From Rhizobium vallis (lineage in GTDB: Bacteria; Pseudomonadota; Alphaproteobacteria; Rhizobiales; Rhizobiaceae): a stretch of 64,000 nt of DNA. The notes below the pieces were generated by a model. The model did not search any database. It was not told the origin of the DNA and worked only from the letters and a program-made list of their open reading frames with translations. Shown piece by piece: positions 53,850 through 62,122 of this stretch. The first letter of the stretch is position 1. Each line of letters starts with the position of its first letter. Where the stretch lies: the NCBI RefSeq assembly GCF_003985155.1, contig NZ_ML133686.1, forward strand, positions 156,001-220,000. Direction: 5' to 3'. Position numbers and translations under genes: made by a program.

Positions 53850-54623
53850 TCATTCGCCGTAAACGTCGAAGTCGAAGTACTTGTCCTGGATCTTCTTGTA
53901 CTCGCCGCTGGCGCGAATTGCAGCGATCGCCGTGTTGAGCTTTTCCTTCAACGCATCGCCCTTGCGGATGGCGATACCGGCGCCGTTGCCGTTGATTTCC
54001 TTGTCGACCGGCAGGGTCGTCAGGATCTTGCAGCATGCACCGGCGTCGGACTTGACCCATTCGGAGAGAACGACGACGTCGTCGATGACGGCATCGACGC
54101 GGCCGCTGGAAACGTCGAGCTTGTATTCGTCAGCGGTGGGATAGAGCTTCAGTTCGGTGTCGGCGAGGTGCTTCTCGGCGTAGTTGGCATGCGTCGTGGA
54201 GGTCTGCGCGCCGATCACCTTGCCCTTGAGGCCGGCAACGTCAGTGATCTTGGAGTCCTTCGGCACAGCGATTGCCGGCGGGGTGTTGTAGTACTTGTTG
54301 GAGAAGTCGACGAGCTTGAGACGTTCAGGCGTGATCGACATGGACGAGACGATCATGTCGAATTTCTTGGCGTTCAGCGCCGGGATGATGCCGTCCCAGT
54401 CGGTGCTGACGAACGTGCATTCGGCCTTCATTTCGGCACAGAGCGCCTTGGTGATATCGATGTCGAAGCCCTGGATCGTGCCGCTGGCGTCGACGAATTC
54501 GAAGGGCGGGTAGGTCGAATCAGTGCCGATCACATATTTTTCGCCGTCGGCCATGGCCGAGCCGGCAAAGAGAGACATCGCCGCAATCGAGGCTGCCGCG
54601 AAAATACGGGTGGAGATATGCAT
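53850..54623 (-). CDS. amino-acid ABC transporter substrate-binding protein
   Basis: 257 residues with a signal peptide (about 1-25). Mature start EKYVIGTDSTYPPFEFVDASGTIQGFDIDITKALCAEM, the family-3 extracellular binding signature. It captures a polar amino acid or opine-like compound. First gene of the operon. Upstream of ATG 54623 an AGAGAGGA site is visible. Its nearest style is the lysine/arginine/ornithine group, but the ligand is unproven. Confidence 0.9.
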   Translation of the reverse strand: MHISTRIFAAASIAAMSLFAGSAMADGEKYVIGTDSTYPPFEFVDASGTIQGFDIDITKALCAEMKAECTFVSTDWDGIIPALNAKKFDMIVSSMSITPERLKLVDFSNKYYNTPPAIAVPKDSKITDVAGLKGKVIGAQTSTTHANYAEKHLADTELKLYPTADEYKLDVSSGRVDAVIDDVVVLSEWVKSDAGACCKILTTLPVDKEINGNGAGIAIRKGDALKEKLNTAIAAIRASGEYKKIQDKYFDFDVYGE

Positions 54624-54954
54624 GAGGATCCTCTCTGTTGGTAGCCGTCGCGCTTTTTTCTCTTGGGCTGACGGCTGCTGTTCAACGGTGACGGGCACCG
54701 CCTTGCGGCGATAATCAGACTTTTTTTCATACAATTGCAACAGAAATTCCCGCGCAGTTTGCAGTGCACACAGCAGGCGAGATGAACGTCGGCAGACTGC
54801 AACATTCACGCGAGGTTAATCCCCGAATTCCTAGAACCGGAACAAATCGGCGGTTCGGCGATTGCCATTTCGCCGTTTCGCCTTAATGCGTGGCTAGGGG
54901 CGGAAGCAGGGCCTATCGGCCTTCAGGAAGCTCAAACAGGATCGAGGAAACCCG
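54624..54954. other. divergent intergenic region between the amino-acid transporter and ompA-like genes
   Basis: 331 bases; no gene. Promoters for both directions are expected; no specific regulator site was recognised. Confidence 0.5.
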
Positions 54955-57174
54955 ATGGGCATGAAATCAAGATTGTTCGCAAGTGCGGCTTTTCCGCTGC
55001 TTTCCCTCTCGCTGGCCCTGCAGCCGGCAGCGGCGATGGCGGCCGTGCGCGGCGTTGAGACGCAGGCCGCGGCCGTGCGGCAAGTCGAGCAGGGGAGCTT
55101 CGAGGTGGCGCAGGATGCGCCTCAGGATGCACCTTCCGAAGAAGAGTTGCTGAAGAAGAAAAAGCACAAGGAAAAGCAGGAGGCCCCGGCCGAACAGGCG
55201 CCAGCCGCCGAACAGCCCGCGCAGAAGGAAGCGCCTGCAGAAAAGCCGAAGGCCGAGCGGAAGGAGGCTCCTGAGCCTGAACCCAAGGCCGCGCCTGAGC
55301 CCAAGGTAGCGCCAGAACCCAAGGCAGCACCGGAGCCACCGAAAGCCGAAGCGCCGAAGGAGGCGCCGGCGGAACAGCCCGAAAGCAAGCCCGCGCGGAA
55401 AGCCAAACAGGAGGCTCAGCCCGAGGCACAGCCGGAGGCCGCGCCACAGCAGGAACAGCAGCCGGTAACGCAGGAAAAGCCGAAGAAACCCAAGAAGCAT
55501 GAGGCTCAGCAGGCCGAGCCTGAGGCGCAGCCCGCGCCCGAGCAGCAGCCGGCCGCTAGGGAAACCCAGCCGCAAACGGAGCAGGCTGCACCTGAGGCCA
55601 AGCCGGAAGGCAAGCAGCGCCCGCGCGATAAGGGCAAGGGCAAGGCCGAAACCGCCGCTCCCGAGCCTGTGACGCCGACCGAAGAGCAGGCCAAGCCCGA
55701 AGCCAAGCCGGAAGCAAAGCCCACGGCCGAAGCGCCGGCCGTGAAGAAGCCTGCAGCCGGCGAGACCGTCGCGCCTGCAGACAAGGCTACCCCGGACAAG
55801 GCTACCCAGGACAAGACGGCCGCCCCGGAAGCCGCGCCGGTTGAAAAGCCCAAGGAAGGCACGGCGGCAAAACCTGCTGGCGAACAGCCCGCTGGTGTGC
55901 AGCCAGCCGCACCGGCCACCGACACTGCCCAGCCGCTTCCGGATGCCAGCGGCGGCCAGCAGGTGCAGCAGGCTATTCCGGCGCCGGAAAAGGTTTCGCC
56001 CGAGGAACTGCAGCGGCGCAAGAAGATCGCTGAAGATCCGGCCAAGAGCAGCGAGACCGTCGTGCTGCCGGTCCAGAACGGTGCCGCCGTGCTCGACAGC
56101 GACAAGGATGCCGATCGCAGCAAGGGCCGGGAAGGCCGCCGCGACCGCGACAAGCTGCGCGCCGAGAGCCAGGACTTCAAATTGCCGACCTCCGATGCCG
56201 AGGCTCAGGCCGCTACCGGTGGCGTGGCGCAGCCCTCGGTCAAAATCGAGGCGGTGACCAGCGAGAAGGGCACGAGGCTTGACGAGCGGCCGCAATTTGC
56301 CCGTCCCGACGGGGCGCGCATCGACAACCGCACCGAAGACAACCGCGTGATCATCCAGTACAACAATCAGGTGATCGTGCGCAGCGACGACGACAGGCGG
56401 TTCCTGCGCGATGGCGAACGGCCGAGCTATGAAGAGCTTTCGGGCGACCGCTACCGCGAGACGATCATGCGGCCGGAGGGCTATCGCATCGTCACGATCC
56501 GCAACCGTTATGGCGACATCATCCAGCGGTCGCGCGTCGATGCGCGTGGGCGTGAGGACGTGCTCTATTATTCGCAGGATCTCTACAACGATCCGGACCG
56601 CGACTATTTCGAGGATCCGGGCGCCGACCTGCCGCCGATGCGCCTGCGCGTACCGCTCAACGACTATATCATCGACACCCGCAGCGACCCGAACCGGGAT
56701 TATTACGAGTTCCTGAGCGAGCCGCCAGTCGAGCCGGTGGAGCGCGTCTATTCGCTTGACGAGGTGAAGTATTCGGCCCGTATCCGCGACAAGGTGCGCC
56801 GTATCGACCTCGACACGATCACCTTTGCGACCGGCAGTGCCGATATCCCGATGACCCAGGCGCGTACGCTACGCAAGGTCGCAGACGCGATCAGCCAGGT
56901 GCTGAAGAAAGATCCGAGCGAGACCTTCCTGATCGAGGGTCATACGGATGCCGTCGGCTCTGACCAGAGCAACCTGGTCCTTTCCGACCAGCGTGCGGAA
57001 TCGGTCGCCAACGTGCTCACGGACGTTTACGGCATACCGCCCGAGAACTTGGCGACGCAGGGCTACGGCGAGCGCTATCTGAAGGTCAACACGGACGGTC
57101 CCGAACAGGAAAACCGCCGCGTCACCATCCGCCGCGTCACCGCGCTGGTTCGGCCGGTGGCTGCCAACCGGTAA
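54955..57174 (+). CDS. OmpA-family outer-membrane protein with long low-complexity region
   Basis: 739 residues. Signal peptide (about 1-30). Residues about 52-345 form a low-complexity segment of Pro, Glu, Ala, Lys and Gln (APEPK, AEQPA, KPEAK-type repeats). The next part (about 380-610) is rich in charged residues. The C-terminal OmpA peptidoglycan-binding domain is at about 615-735, with FATGSADIP, LIEGHTDAVGSDQSNLVLSDQRAESV and TQGYGERYL. It probably tethers the outer membrane to peptidoglycan through an extended arm. A bidirectional terminator follows. Confidence 0.88.
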   Translation: MGMKSRLFASAAFPLLSLSLALQPAAAMAAVRGVETQAAAVRQVEQGSFEVAQDAPQDAPSEEELLKKKKHKEKQEAPAEQAPAAEQPAQKEAPAEKPKAERKEAPEPEPKAAPEPKVAPEPKAAPEPPKAEAPKEAPAEQPESKPARKAKQEAQPEAQPEAAPQQEQQPVTQEKPKKPKKHEAQQAEPEAQPAPEQQPAARETQPQTEQAAPEAKPEGKQRPRDKGKGKAETAAPEPVTPTEEQAKPEAKPEAKPTAEAPAVKKPAAGETVAPADKATPDKATQDKTAAPEAAPVEKPKEGTAAKPAGEQPAGVQPAAPATDTAQPLPDASGGQQVQQAIPAPEKVSPEELQRRKKIAEDPAKSSETVVLPVQNGAAVLDSDKDADRSKGREGRRDRDKLRAESQDFKLPTSDAEAQAATGGVAQPSVKIEAVTSEKGTRLDERPQFARPDGARIDNRTEDNRVIIQYNNQVIVRSDDDRRFLRDGERPSYEELSGDRYRETIMRPEGYRIVTIRNRYGDIIQRSRVDARGREDVLYYSQDLYNDPDRDYFEDPGADLPPMRLRVPLNDYIIDTRSDPNRDYYEFLSEPPVEPVERVYSLDEVKYSARIRDKVRRIDLDTITFATGSADIPMTQARTLRKVADAISQVLKKDPSETFLIEGHTDAVGSDQSNLVLSDQRAESVANVLTDVYGIPPENLATQGYGERYLKVNTDGPEQENRRVTIRRVTALVRPVAANR

Positions 57175-57178
57175 TGAT

Positions 57179-57209
57179 ATGGCGCCCCTCTATCATTGAG
57201 GGGCGCCAT
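57179..57209. terminator. terminator hairpin after the OmpA-family gene
   Basis: ATGGCGCCCCTC (57179-57190) and GAGGGGCGCCAT (57198-57209) form a perfect 12-bp stem around TATCATT, followed by TTTGCTT. It could also serve the convergent hydrolase gene. Confidence 0.75.
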
Positions 57210-57270
57210 TTGCTTCCAGGGGCTGGACTGGTAATAGCCCCAGGTCTTTGCACCTAAGCCACAAGCAGTT

Positions 57271-58029
57271 CTACTCGCTGGCTTTTTTGGCAGCCTTTTC
57301 GATGATGTCGGCAACCTTTTGCGGCTGAGAGGCGAAGACGGCGTGGCTGGCCTTGATTTCGGTCACTTCGCTGCCGGCGCGTTTGGCCATGTCGCGCTCC
57401 AGGTCAGGGTTGATGGCGCGATCCTGGGTGGCGACGATCGACCAGCTAGGCTTGGTGCGCCATGCTGTTTCCGTGATCTTGGCGGAGAAGGCCTGCTTGG
57501 AGGCGAAGACCTGCGACCTTGCCAGGAAGTCTGCTTCGTCTTTCGGAAGGTCGGCCGCGAAATCGGCGGGGAAGGCGCCCGGATCGAGATAGAGATATTT
57601 GCCGTCCTTGGTTTCCTTGATGTCCATACTGCCGGCGGGCTTCGAGCTCGAAAGGCTCAGCACGCTTTCGCCCTTATCCGGCTGGAGGGCGGCGACATAG
57701 ACGAGGCCCGCGACGGCCGGATCGTTGCCGGCTTGCGTGATGACCATGCCGCCATAGCTGTGTCCGACGAGCAGGCTCGGCCCGTCCTGGAGGTCGAGAA
57801 TGCGCTTCGTCGCGGCGACATCATCATCGAGCGAGGTAATCGGCTCCTGGACGACCGTGACCTCGAAACCGCGCTTCTGTAGGATTTCGGTCACCTTGCG
57901 CCATCCGGAGCCGTCCGCGAGTGCACCATGTACGATCACGATGTTCTTGACCGGAGCGGCCTCGGCGGCAAATGCGATGGTGCCGGCGGCAAGCGTGAGG
58001 GCTGTGATGAAAATGGGACGTCTGTTCAT
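57271..58029 (-). CDS. exported alpha/beta hydrolase (esterase-like)
   Basis: 252 residues with a signal peptide (about 1-24, ending EAA). The nucleophile Ser lies in GHSYGG, the oxyanion segment is VHGALADGSGW, and the catalytic His is near the C-terminus (ASHAVFAS). This is the EstC/salicylate-esterase-like group of alpha/beta hydrolases. It precedes nothing on its strand and follows the DipZ-like gene by 52 bases, so both may share a transcript. Substrate unknown. Confidence 0.85.
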   Translation of the reverse strand: MNRRPIFITALTLAAGTIAFAAEAAPVKNIVIVHGALADGSGWRKVTEILQKRGFEVTVVQEPITSLDDDVAATKRILDLQDGPSLLVGHSYGGMVITQAGNDPAVAGLVYVAALQPDKGESVLSLSSSKPAGSMDIKETKDGKYLYLDPGAFPADFAADLPKDEADFLARSQVFASKQAFSAKITETAWRTKPSWSIVATQDRAINPDLERDMAKRAGSEVTEIKASHAVFASQPQKVADIIEKAAKKASE

Positions 58030-58081
58030 GGTATTATTCCTTTGATTGAGGTTGTGGATTGCGTATCGAGGCATTTCAGAT

Positions 58082-59860
58082 TCAGCCGAACGTAAAGGCA
58101 TAGGCCTGGACGCCGGGATCGAGGAAGCGGATCTCGAAGGTGCGGGCGGCGACCGGGCCGGACTGGCGCACCAGTTGGTAAAGTCTTGTCGCGGTTACTG
58201 TACCATTGCCGTCGGCATCGATGTCGGAGCCGTGGTCGGCGCCTGGAACCTTGCCGTCGACCTTCACCTGGAAGCGGACAGGTTTGCCGCTGTCGCCTGG
58301 CCCGAGAACGAGATGTAGGTCACGGGCGCTGAAACGGTAGGTGATGCCACCGCCCGGTTGATCGAGTGTCGCCTGATCCTTTCCGACAGTCCAGCTTCCG
58401 GACAGGCCCCAGTTGTTGAGACCCGGCTCGGTGGTCGAATAGTTCTGCGTGATATCGGCTTGCAGCCCCTCCGGAGAGACGAAATTCGTGGCCTGTTCGT
58501 AGCCGAGATAGGTCTCGCCCGAGCGGATGTTGCTGAGATCGGGACCGGCTTCCACGCCCTTTGCATCAGGTGTGACCGTCGCGCCTGCGGTCATTTCACT
58601 GCCGGCCTCGCGCAGCAGGTCCTGGATGGCCTTCTCAGTCCTGCCATAATTGCCTTCGCCGAAATGATGATAGCGAATCTGGCCCTTGGCATCGGTCAGG
58701 TAGGCGGCCGGCCAGTAGCTGTTCTCGAAGGCGCGCCAGATTTTGTAGTCATTGTCGATCGCGATGGGATAGCCGATCTTGAAGCCGCCGATCGCGGCTT
58801 TGACATTGTCGATCTTCTTTTCGAAGGCGAATTCCGGGGCGTGCACGCCGATGACGACAAGGCCCTGATCGGCATATTTCTCCGCCCAGGCCTTCACATA
58901 GGGGATGGTGCGAATGCAGTTGATGCAGGAATAGGTCCAGAAATCGACGAGCACGACCTTGCCACGCAACTGCTCTGCGGTCAGCGGCTTCGAGTTCAGC
59001 CATTCCACAGCACCGTCGAGCGAAGGCGCAGAGCCCTCGACCGGCAGATCGCTGCGGAACGGCTTCTTCGCATCGGCTGCGGCGATCGCGGCATCGTTGC
59101 TCGCCACTTCGGAGGAGGCGCCGCCGAGGGGCTTTGCATGCAGCCGGTCGAGCACGGCCTGTTCCAGGGATGCGGTGCTGGCATAGGAGAGGCGGGCCAG
59201 CAGGCTGGTGTCGAGGCCTAGTGCGATGACGGCAACGCCCGCCAGAACGGCCGCGCCGAGCACTTGGCGAATCCGGTCGCCGAAGCCGAGAGAACGCTTC
59301 ATGGCGGCGAAAATCTTTCCGCCGACAAGCAGGGCGACGGCAAGAGAGGTGGCGGCGCCGGCGGCATAGGCAATCAGCAGAAAGGTCGTTTGCAGGTTGG
59401 CACCCTGCAGCGCGGCGCCCGTCAGAACGAGGCCGAGGATCGGCCCGGCGCAGGGCGCCCAGAGCAGGCCGGTGGCGACGCCGAGAATGAGCGCGCTCTT
59501 CACCGTGGGCGCGGTGCGTCCGCCGCCGCTGGCATTCACCAGATTGTTTCCGAGGTCGACGATCGGCCGGGCAAGCGTGCTTGCAAAGCGCGGCGAAAGT
59601 AGGCTCGCACCAAAGAGCGCCAGCATGACGATCGCGGCAAGGCGGCCATATTCATTGGCGCGAATGGCCCAGCTGCCGCCGACTGCGGCGAGCGTGGCGA
59701 CGAGCGCGAAGGTGGCGGCCATGCCAGCCAGCATCGGCAGCGTGCTCTTGACGAAGGGCTGTCCGGCACGGGCGAAGACGAAGGGGAGGATCGGGAGGAT
59801 GCAAGGGCTGAGGATCGTCAGCGCGCCTCCGAGATAGGCAATGATCAGAAGTGTCATCAT
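58082..59860 (-). CDS. DipZ-like fusion of CcdA membrane domain and thioredoxin
   Basis: 592 residues. The N-terminal half (about 1-225) is a CcdA/DsbD-beta-like membrane domain of about six spans with Cys in ILSPCILPILPF and WAPCAGPIL. A TlpA-like thioredoxin domain carries the Cys312-x-x-Cys315 pair (CINC). A C-terminal carbohydrate-binding-like domain (about 450-592) completes the DipZ plan known from mycobacteria. It moves electrons across the inner membrane to periplasmic disulfides. Start at the double ATG 59860/59857. Confidence 0.88.
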   Translation of the reverse strand: MMTLLIIAYLGGALTILSPCILPILPFVFARAGQPFVKSTLPMLAGMAATFALVATLAAVGGSWAIRANEYGRLAAIVMLALFGASLLSPRFASTLARPIVDLGNNLVNASGGGRTAPTVKSALILGVATGLLWAPCAGPILGLVLTGAALQGANLQTTFLLIAYAAGAATSLAVALLVGGKIFAAMKRSLGFGDRIRQVLGAAVLAGVAVIALGLDTSLLARLSYASTASLEQAVLDRLHAKPLGGASSEVASNDAAIAAADAKKPFRSDLPVEGSAPSLDGAVEWLNSKPLTAEQLRGKVVLVDFWTYSCINCIRTIPYVKAWAEKYADQGLVVIGVHAPEFAFEKKIDNVKAAIGGFKIGYPIAIDNDYKIWRAFENSYWPAAYLTDAKGQIRYHHFGEGNYGRTEKAIQDLLREAGSEMTAGATVTPDAKGVEAGPDLSNIRSGETYLGYEQATNFVSPEGLQADITQNYSTTEPGLNNWGLSGSWTVGKDQATLDQPGGGITYRFSARDLHLVLGPGDSGKPVRFQVKVDGKVPGADHGSDIDADGNGTVTATRLYQLVRQSGPVAARTFEIRFLDPGVQAYAFTFG

Positions 59861-60213
59861 CGTTTCCTTTGAAACCGATTGATCAGGCTCTGGACGGCGA
59901 TTGGCCTGGACCAGCAACGGCGGCGATGTAGCCCAGCGGACGTATCGGCGGTGTGTCTGGTTTTGCGGGAAAATGTACCGAACTATTGCGGCCGGGCGCG
60001 CCGATACAGAGCGATACAAACTGCGGCTCCGGCAGCCGATGACGAAAACGGCTGCATCAGGCGCGAGGTTTTGCGGAGGAGAGGCGATTGTATCAGAGTG
60101 TATCTCGGTGGCCGAAAGCTACATCCGCATTCAAAAACCGGCCGCGCGCGACATACGGATGATACAAGCGAAACGTCTTTTAAGCACCGTGAGCCATTCG
60201 ACAGGAGAGAAAG
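59861..60213. other. regulatory region with phased GATACA repeats
   Basis: 353 bases between dipZ and the hydrolase gene, no gene. It holds GATACA boxes in two 10-bp-phased pairs plus a single, described separately, and a GGAGAG ribosome site before ATG 60214. Confidence 0.6.
60003..60166. promoter_or_regulatory. phased GATACA repeats, candidate response-regulator sites
   Basis: GATACA starts at 60003 and 60013 (10-bp phase) and, in the opposite orientation, TGTATC at 60089 and 60099 (same phase). A single GATACA is at 60161. Direct repeats with 10-11 bp phase are the usual binding pattern of OmpR/PhoB-type regulators, and such a regulator is encoded at 61382. The link is inferred. Confidence 0.5.
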
Positions 60214-61260
60214 ATGTCAGAGCAAATCAACCATCACCGCCGCCGCTTCTTCGGCATGACGGCAATCGCCATTGCGGCAGCCGAATTCGGCATCGCCGGT
60301 GCTGCTGCCGCGCAGTCGGCGCCTGCCGCCTCCCTGCCTGTTATGAAATCCGGCACCAATACCTCGTTCGAAGCGCTGAAGCAGATCAAGACGGATGTGC
60401 TCGATATCGGTTATGCCGAAGCGGGGAAGGCGGACGGTCCGGTCGTGTTGCTGCTGCACGGCTGGCCCTATGACATCTATAGTTTCGTCGACGTCGCGCC
60501 GCTGCTCGCTTCGGCCGGCTACAGGGTGATCGTGCCCTATCTGCGCGGCTACGGCACGACCCGGTTCCTGGACGACAAGACGCCCCGCAACGGCCAGCCT
60601 TCGGCGCTTGCCGCCGATATGATCGCCCTGCTCGACGCGCTTGATATCGAGAAGGCCGTGATTGCCGGCTACGACTGGGGCGGGCGGACGGCCAACATCA
60701 TGGCTGCGCTCTGGCCGGAGCGCTGCAAGGCGATGGTCTCGGTCAGCGGCTATCTGATCGGCAGCCAGGAGGCGAATAAGAAGCCGCTTCCGCCGAAGGC
60801 CGAACTCGCATGGTGGTACCAGTTCTATTTCGCCACGGAACGCGGACGCTTGGGCTACGAGGCCAACCGGCATGATTTCGCAAAGCTGATCTGGCAGACG
60901 GCCTCGCCGAAGTGGAACTTCGACGACGCGACCTTCGACAGATCCGCCGCCGCCTTCGACAACCCCGACCACGTGGAGATCGTCATCCATAACTACCGCT
61001 GGCGTCTGGATCTGGTCGACGGCGAGGCGAAGTACGATGCCTATGAGAAGCAGCTTGCCGCCTTGCCGATGATCGCCGTGCCGACGATCACGATGGAGGG
61101 CGATGCAAACGGTGCGCCGCATCCGGAGCCGTCTGCCTATGCCGGAAAGTTCTCCGGCAAGTACGAGCATCGCACGATCGGCGGCGGCATCGGCCACAAC
61201 CTGCCGCAGGAGGCGCCGCAGGCTTTCGCGCAGGCGGTCATCGACGTCGATCGGTTCTGA
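60214..61260 (+). CDS. Tat-exported alpha/beta hydrolase (epoxide hydrolase/haloalkane dehalogenase-like)
   Basis: 348 residues. The N-terminus has a twin-arginine signal (HHRRRFFGM followed by a hydrophobic run to about 38). The nucleophile is Asp in AGYDWGGR rather than Ser, the oxyanion segment is LLHGWPYD, and the terminal His is in GIGHNLPQE, which fits epoxide hydrolases or dehalogenases. It would act in the periplasm. ATG 60214 follows CAGGAGAG. The two-component genes follow on the same strand. Confidence 0.87.
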   Translation: MSEQINHHRRRFFGMTAIAIAAAEFGIAGAAAAQSAPAASLPVMKSGTNTSFEALKQIKTDVLDIGYAEAGKADGPVVLLLHGWPYDIYSFVDVAPLLASAGYRVIVPYLRGYGTTRFLDDKTPRNGQPSALAADMIALLDALDIEKAVIAGYDWGGRTANIMAALWPERCKAMVSVSGYLIGSQEANKKPLPPKAELAWWYQFYFATERGRLGYEANRHDFAKLIWQTASPKWNFDDATFDRSAAAFDNPDHVEIVIHNYRWRLDLVDGEAKYDAYEKQLAALPMIAVPTITMEGDANGAPHPEPSAYAGKFSGKYEHRTIGGGIGHNLPQEAPQAFAQAVIDVDRF

Positions 61261-61381
61261 TCGGGGTACAGGCTCTCGAGCCTCGTTGCTCGGGCCGGCA
61301 GAATATGCGTAGGTCGGGTCTGACGCTTCGACATTATGAGCGAGGCGAGGGCGCGGCCAAATCGTTGGGGAATAGGCAAAT

Positions 61382-62122
61382 ATGGATCATGTCGATCACA
61401 TCCTGATCGTCGACGACGATCGTGAAATCCGCGAACTGGTTTCGGGTTATCTGCAGAAGAATGGCCTGAGGACCAGCGTTGCCGCGGACGGACGCCAGAT
61501 GCGCAGTTTTCTGGACGCCAATGCCGTTGACCTGATCGTGCTCGATGTGATGATGCCTGGCGATGACGGGCTGGTGCTCTGCCGCGAACTGCGCTCCGGC
61601 CGGCACAAGGCGATCCCGATCCTGATGCTGACGGCCCGCACCGACGAGATGGATCGGATCCTCGGGCTGGAGATGGGCGCCGACGACTATCTTGCCAAGC
61701 CTTTTGCCGCGCGTGAGCTGCTTGCCCGGATCAAGGCGGTGCTGCGGCGAACGCGCATGCTGCCCCCCAACCTGCAGATCAGCGAGGCGGGGCAATTGCT
61801 GACCTTCGGCGAGTGGCGGCTCGACACGGTCGCCCGTCACCTTCTCGATAAGGACGGGACCGCGATTGCGCTGAGCGGCGCCGAATACCGCCTGCTTCGC
61901 GTCTTCATCGATCACCCGCAGCGGGTGCTCAATCGCGATCAGCTTCTGAGCCTGACGCAGGGCCGCGACGCCGAGCTCTTCGATCGCTCGATCGATCTCC
62001 TCGTCAGCCGCCTGCGGCAGCGGCTGGGGGACGATGCGCGCGAACCGACCTATATCAAGACGGTGCGCAGCGAAGGTTATGTGTTTTCTGTTCCGGTCGA
62101 AATTTCGGAGCCGCGCGAATGA
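61382..62122 (+). CDS. OmpR/PhoB-family response regulator
   Basis: 246 residues. Receiver domain with acidic pair Asp11-Asp12, phospho-acceptor Asp55 (LIVLDVMMPG) and switch Lys in LAKPF. C-terminal winged helix (LSGAEYRLLRVFIDHPQRVLNRDQLLSLTQGRDAELFDRSIDLLVSRLRQRLG). It overlaps the kinase gene by four bases. It may bind the phased GATACA boxes upstream of the neighbouring hydrolase. Confidence 0.93.
   Translation: MDHVDHILIVDDDREIRELVSGYLQKNGLRTSVAADGRQMRSFLDANAVDLIVLDVMMPGDDGLVLCRELRSGRHKAIPILMLTARTDEMDRILGLEMGADDYLAKPFAARELLARIKAVLRRTRMLPPNLQISEAGQLLTFGEWRLDTVARHLLDKDGTAIALSGAEYRLLRVFIDHPQRVLNRDQLLSLTQGRDAELFDRSIDLLVSRLRQRLGDDAREPTYIKTVRSEGYVFSVPVEISEPRE

Noticed and set aside
55240..55760. 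CRISPR-like or tandem DNA repeats inside the OmpA-family gene
   Set aside because: The similarity is from repeated Pro/Glu/Lys/Ala codons in frame; units are irregular, without spacers.
54967..56295. Minus-strand Leu/Arg/Gly-rich frame opposite the OmpA-family arm
   Set aside because: It is the antisense of the Pro/Glu/Lys repeats, whose composition produces the apparent hydrophobic repeats.
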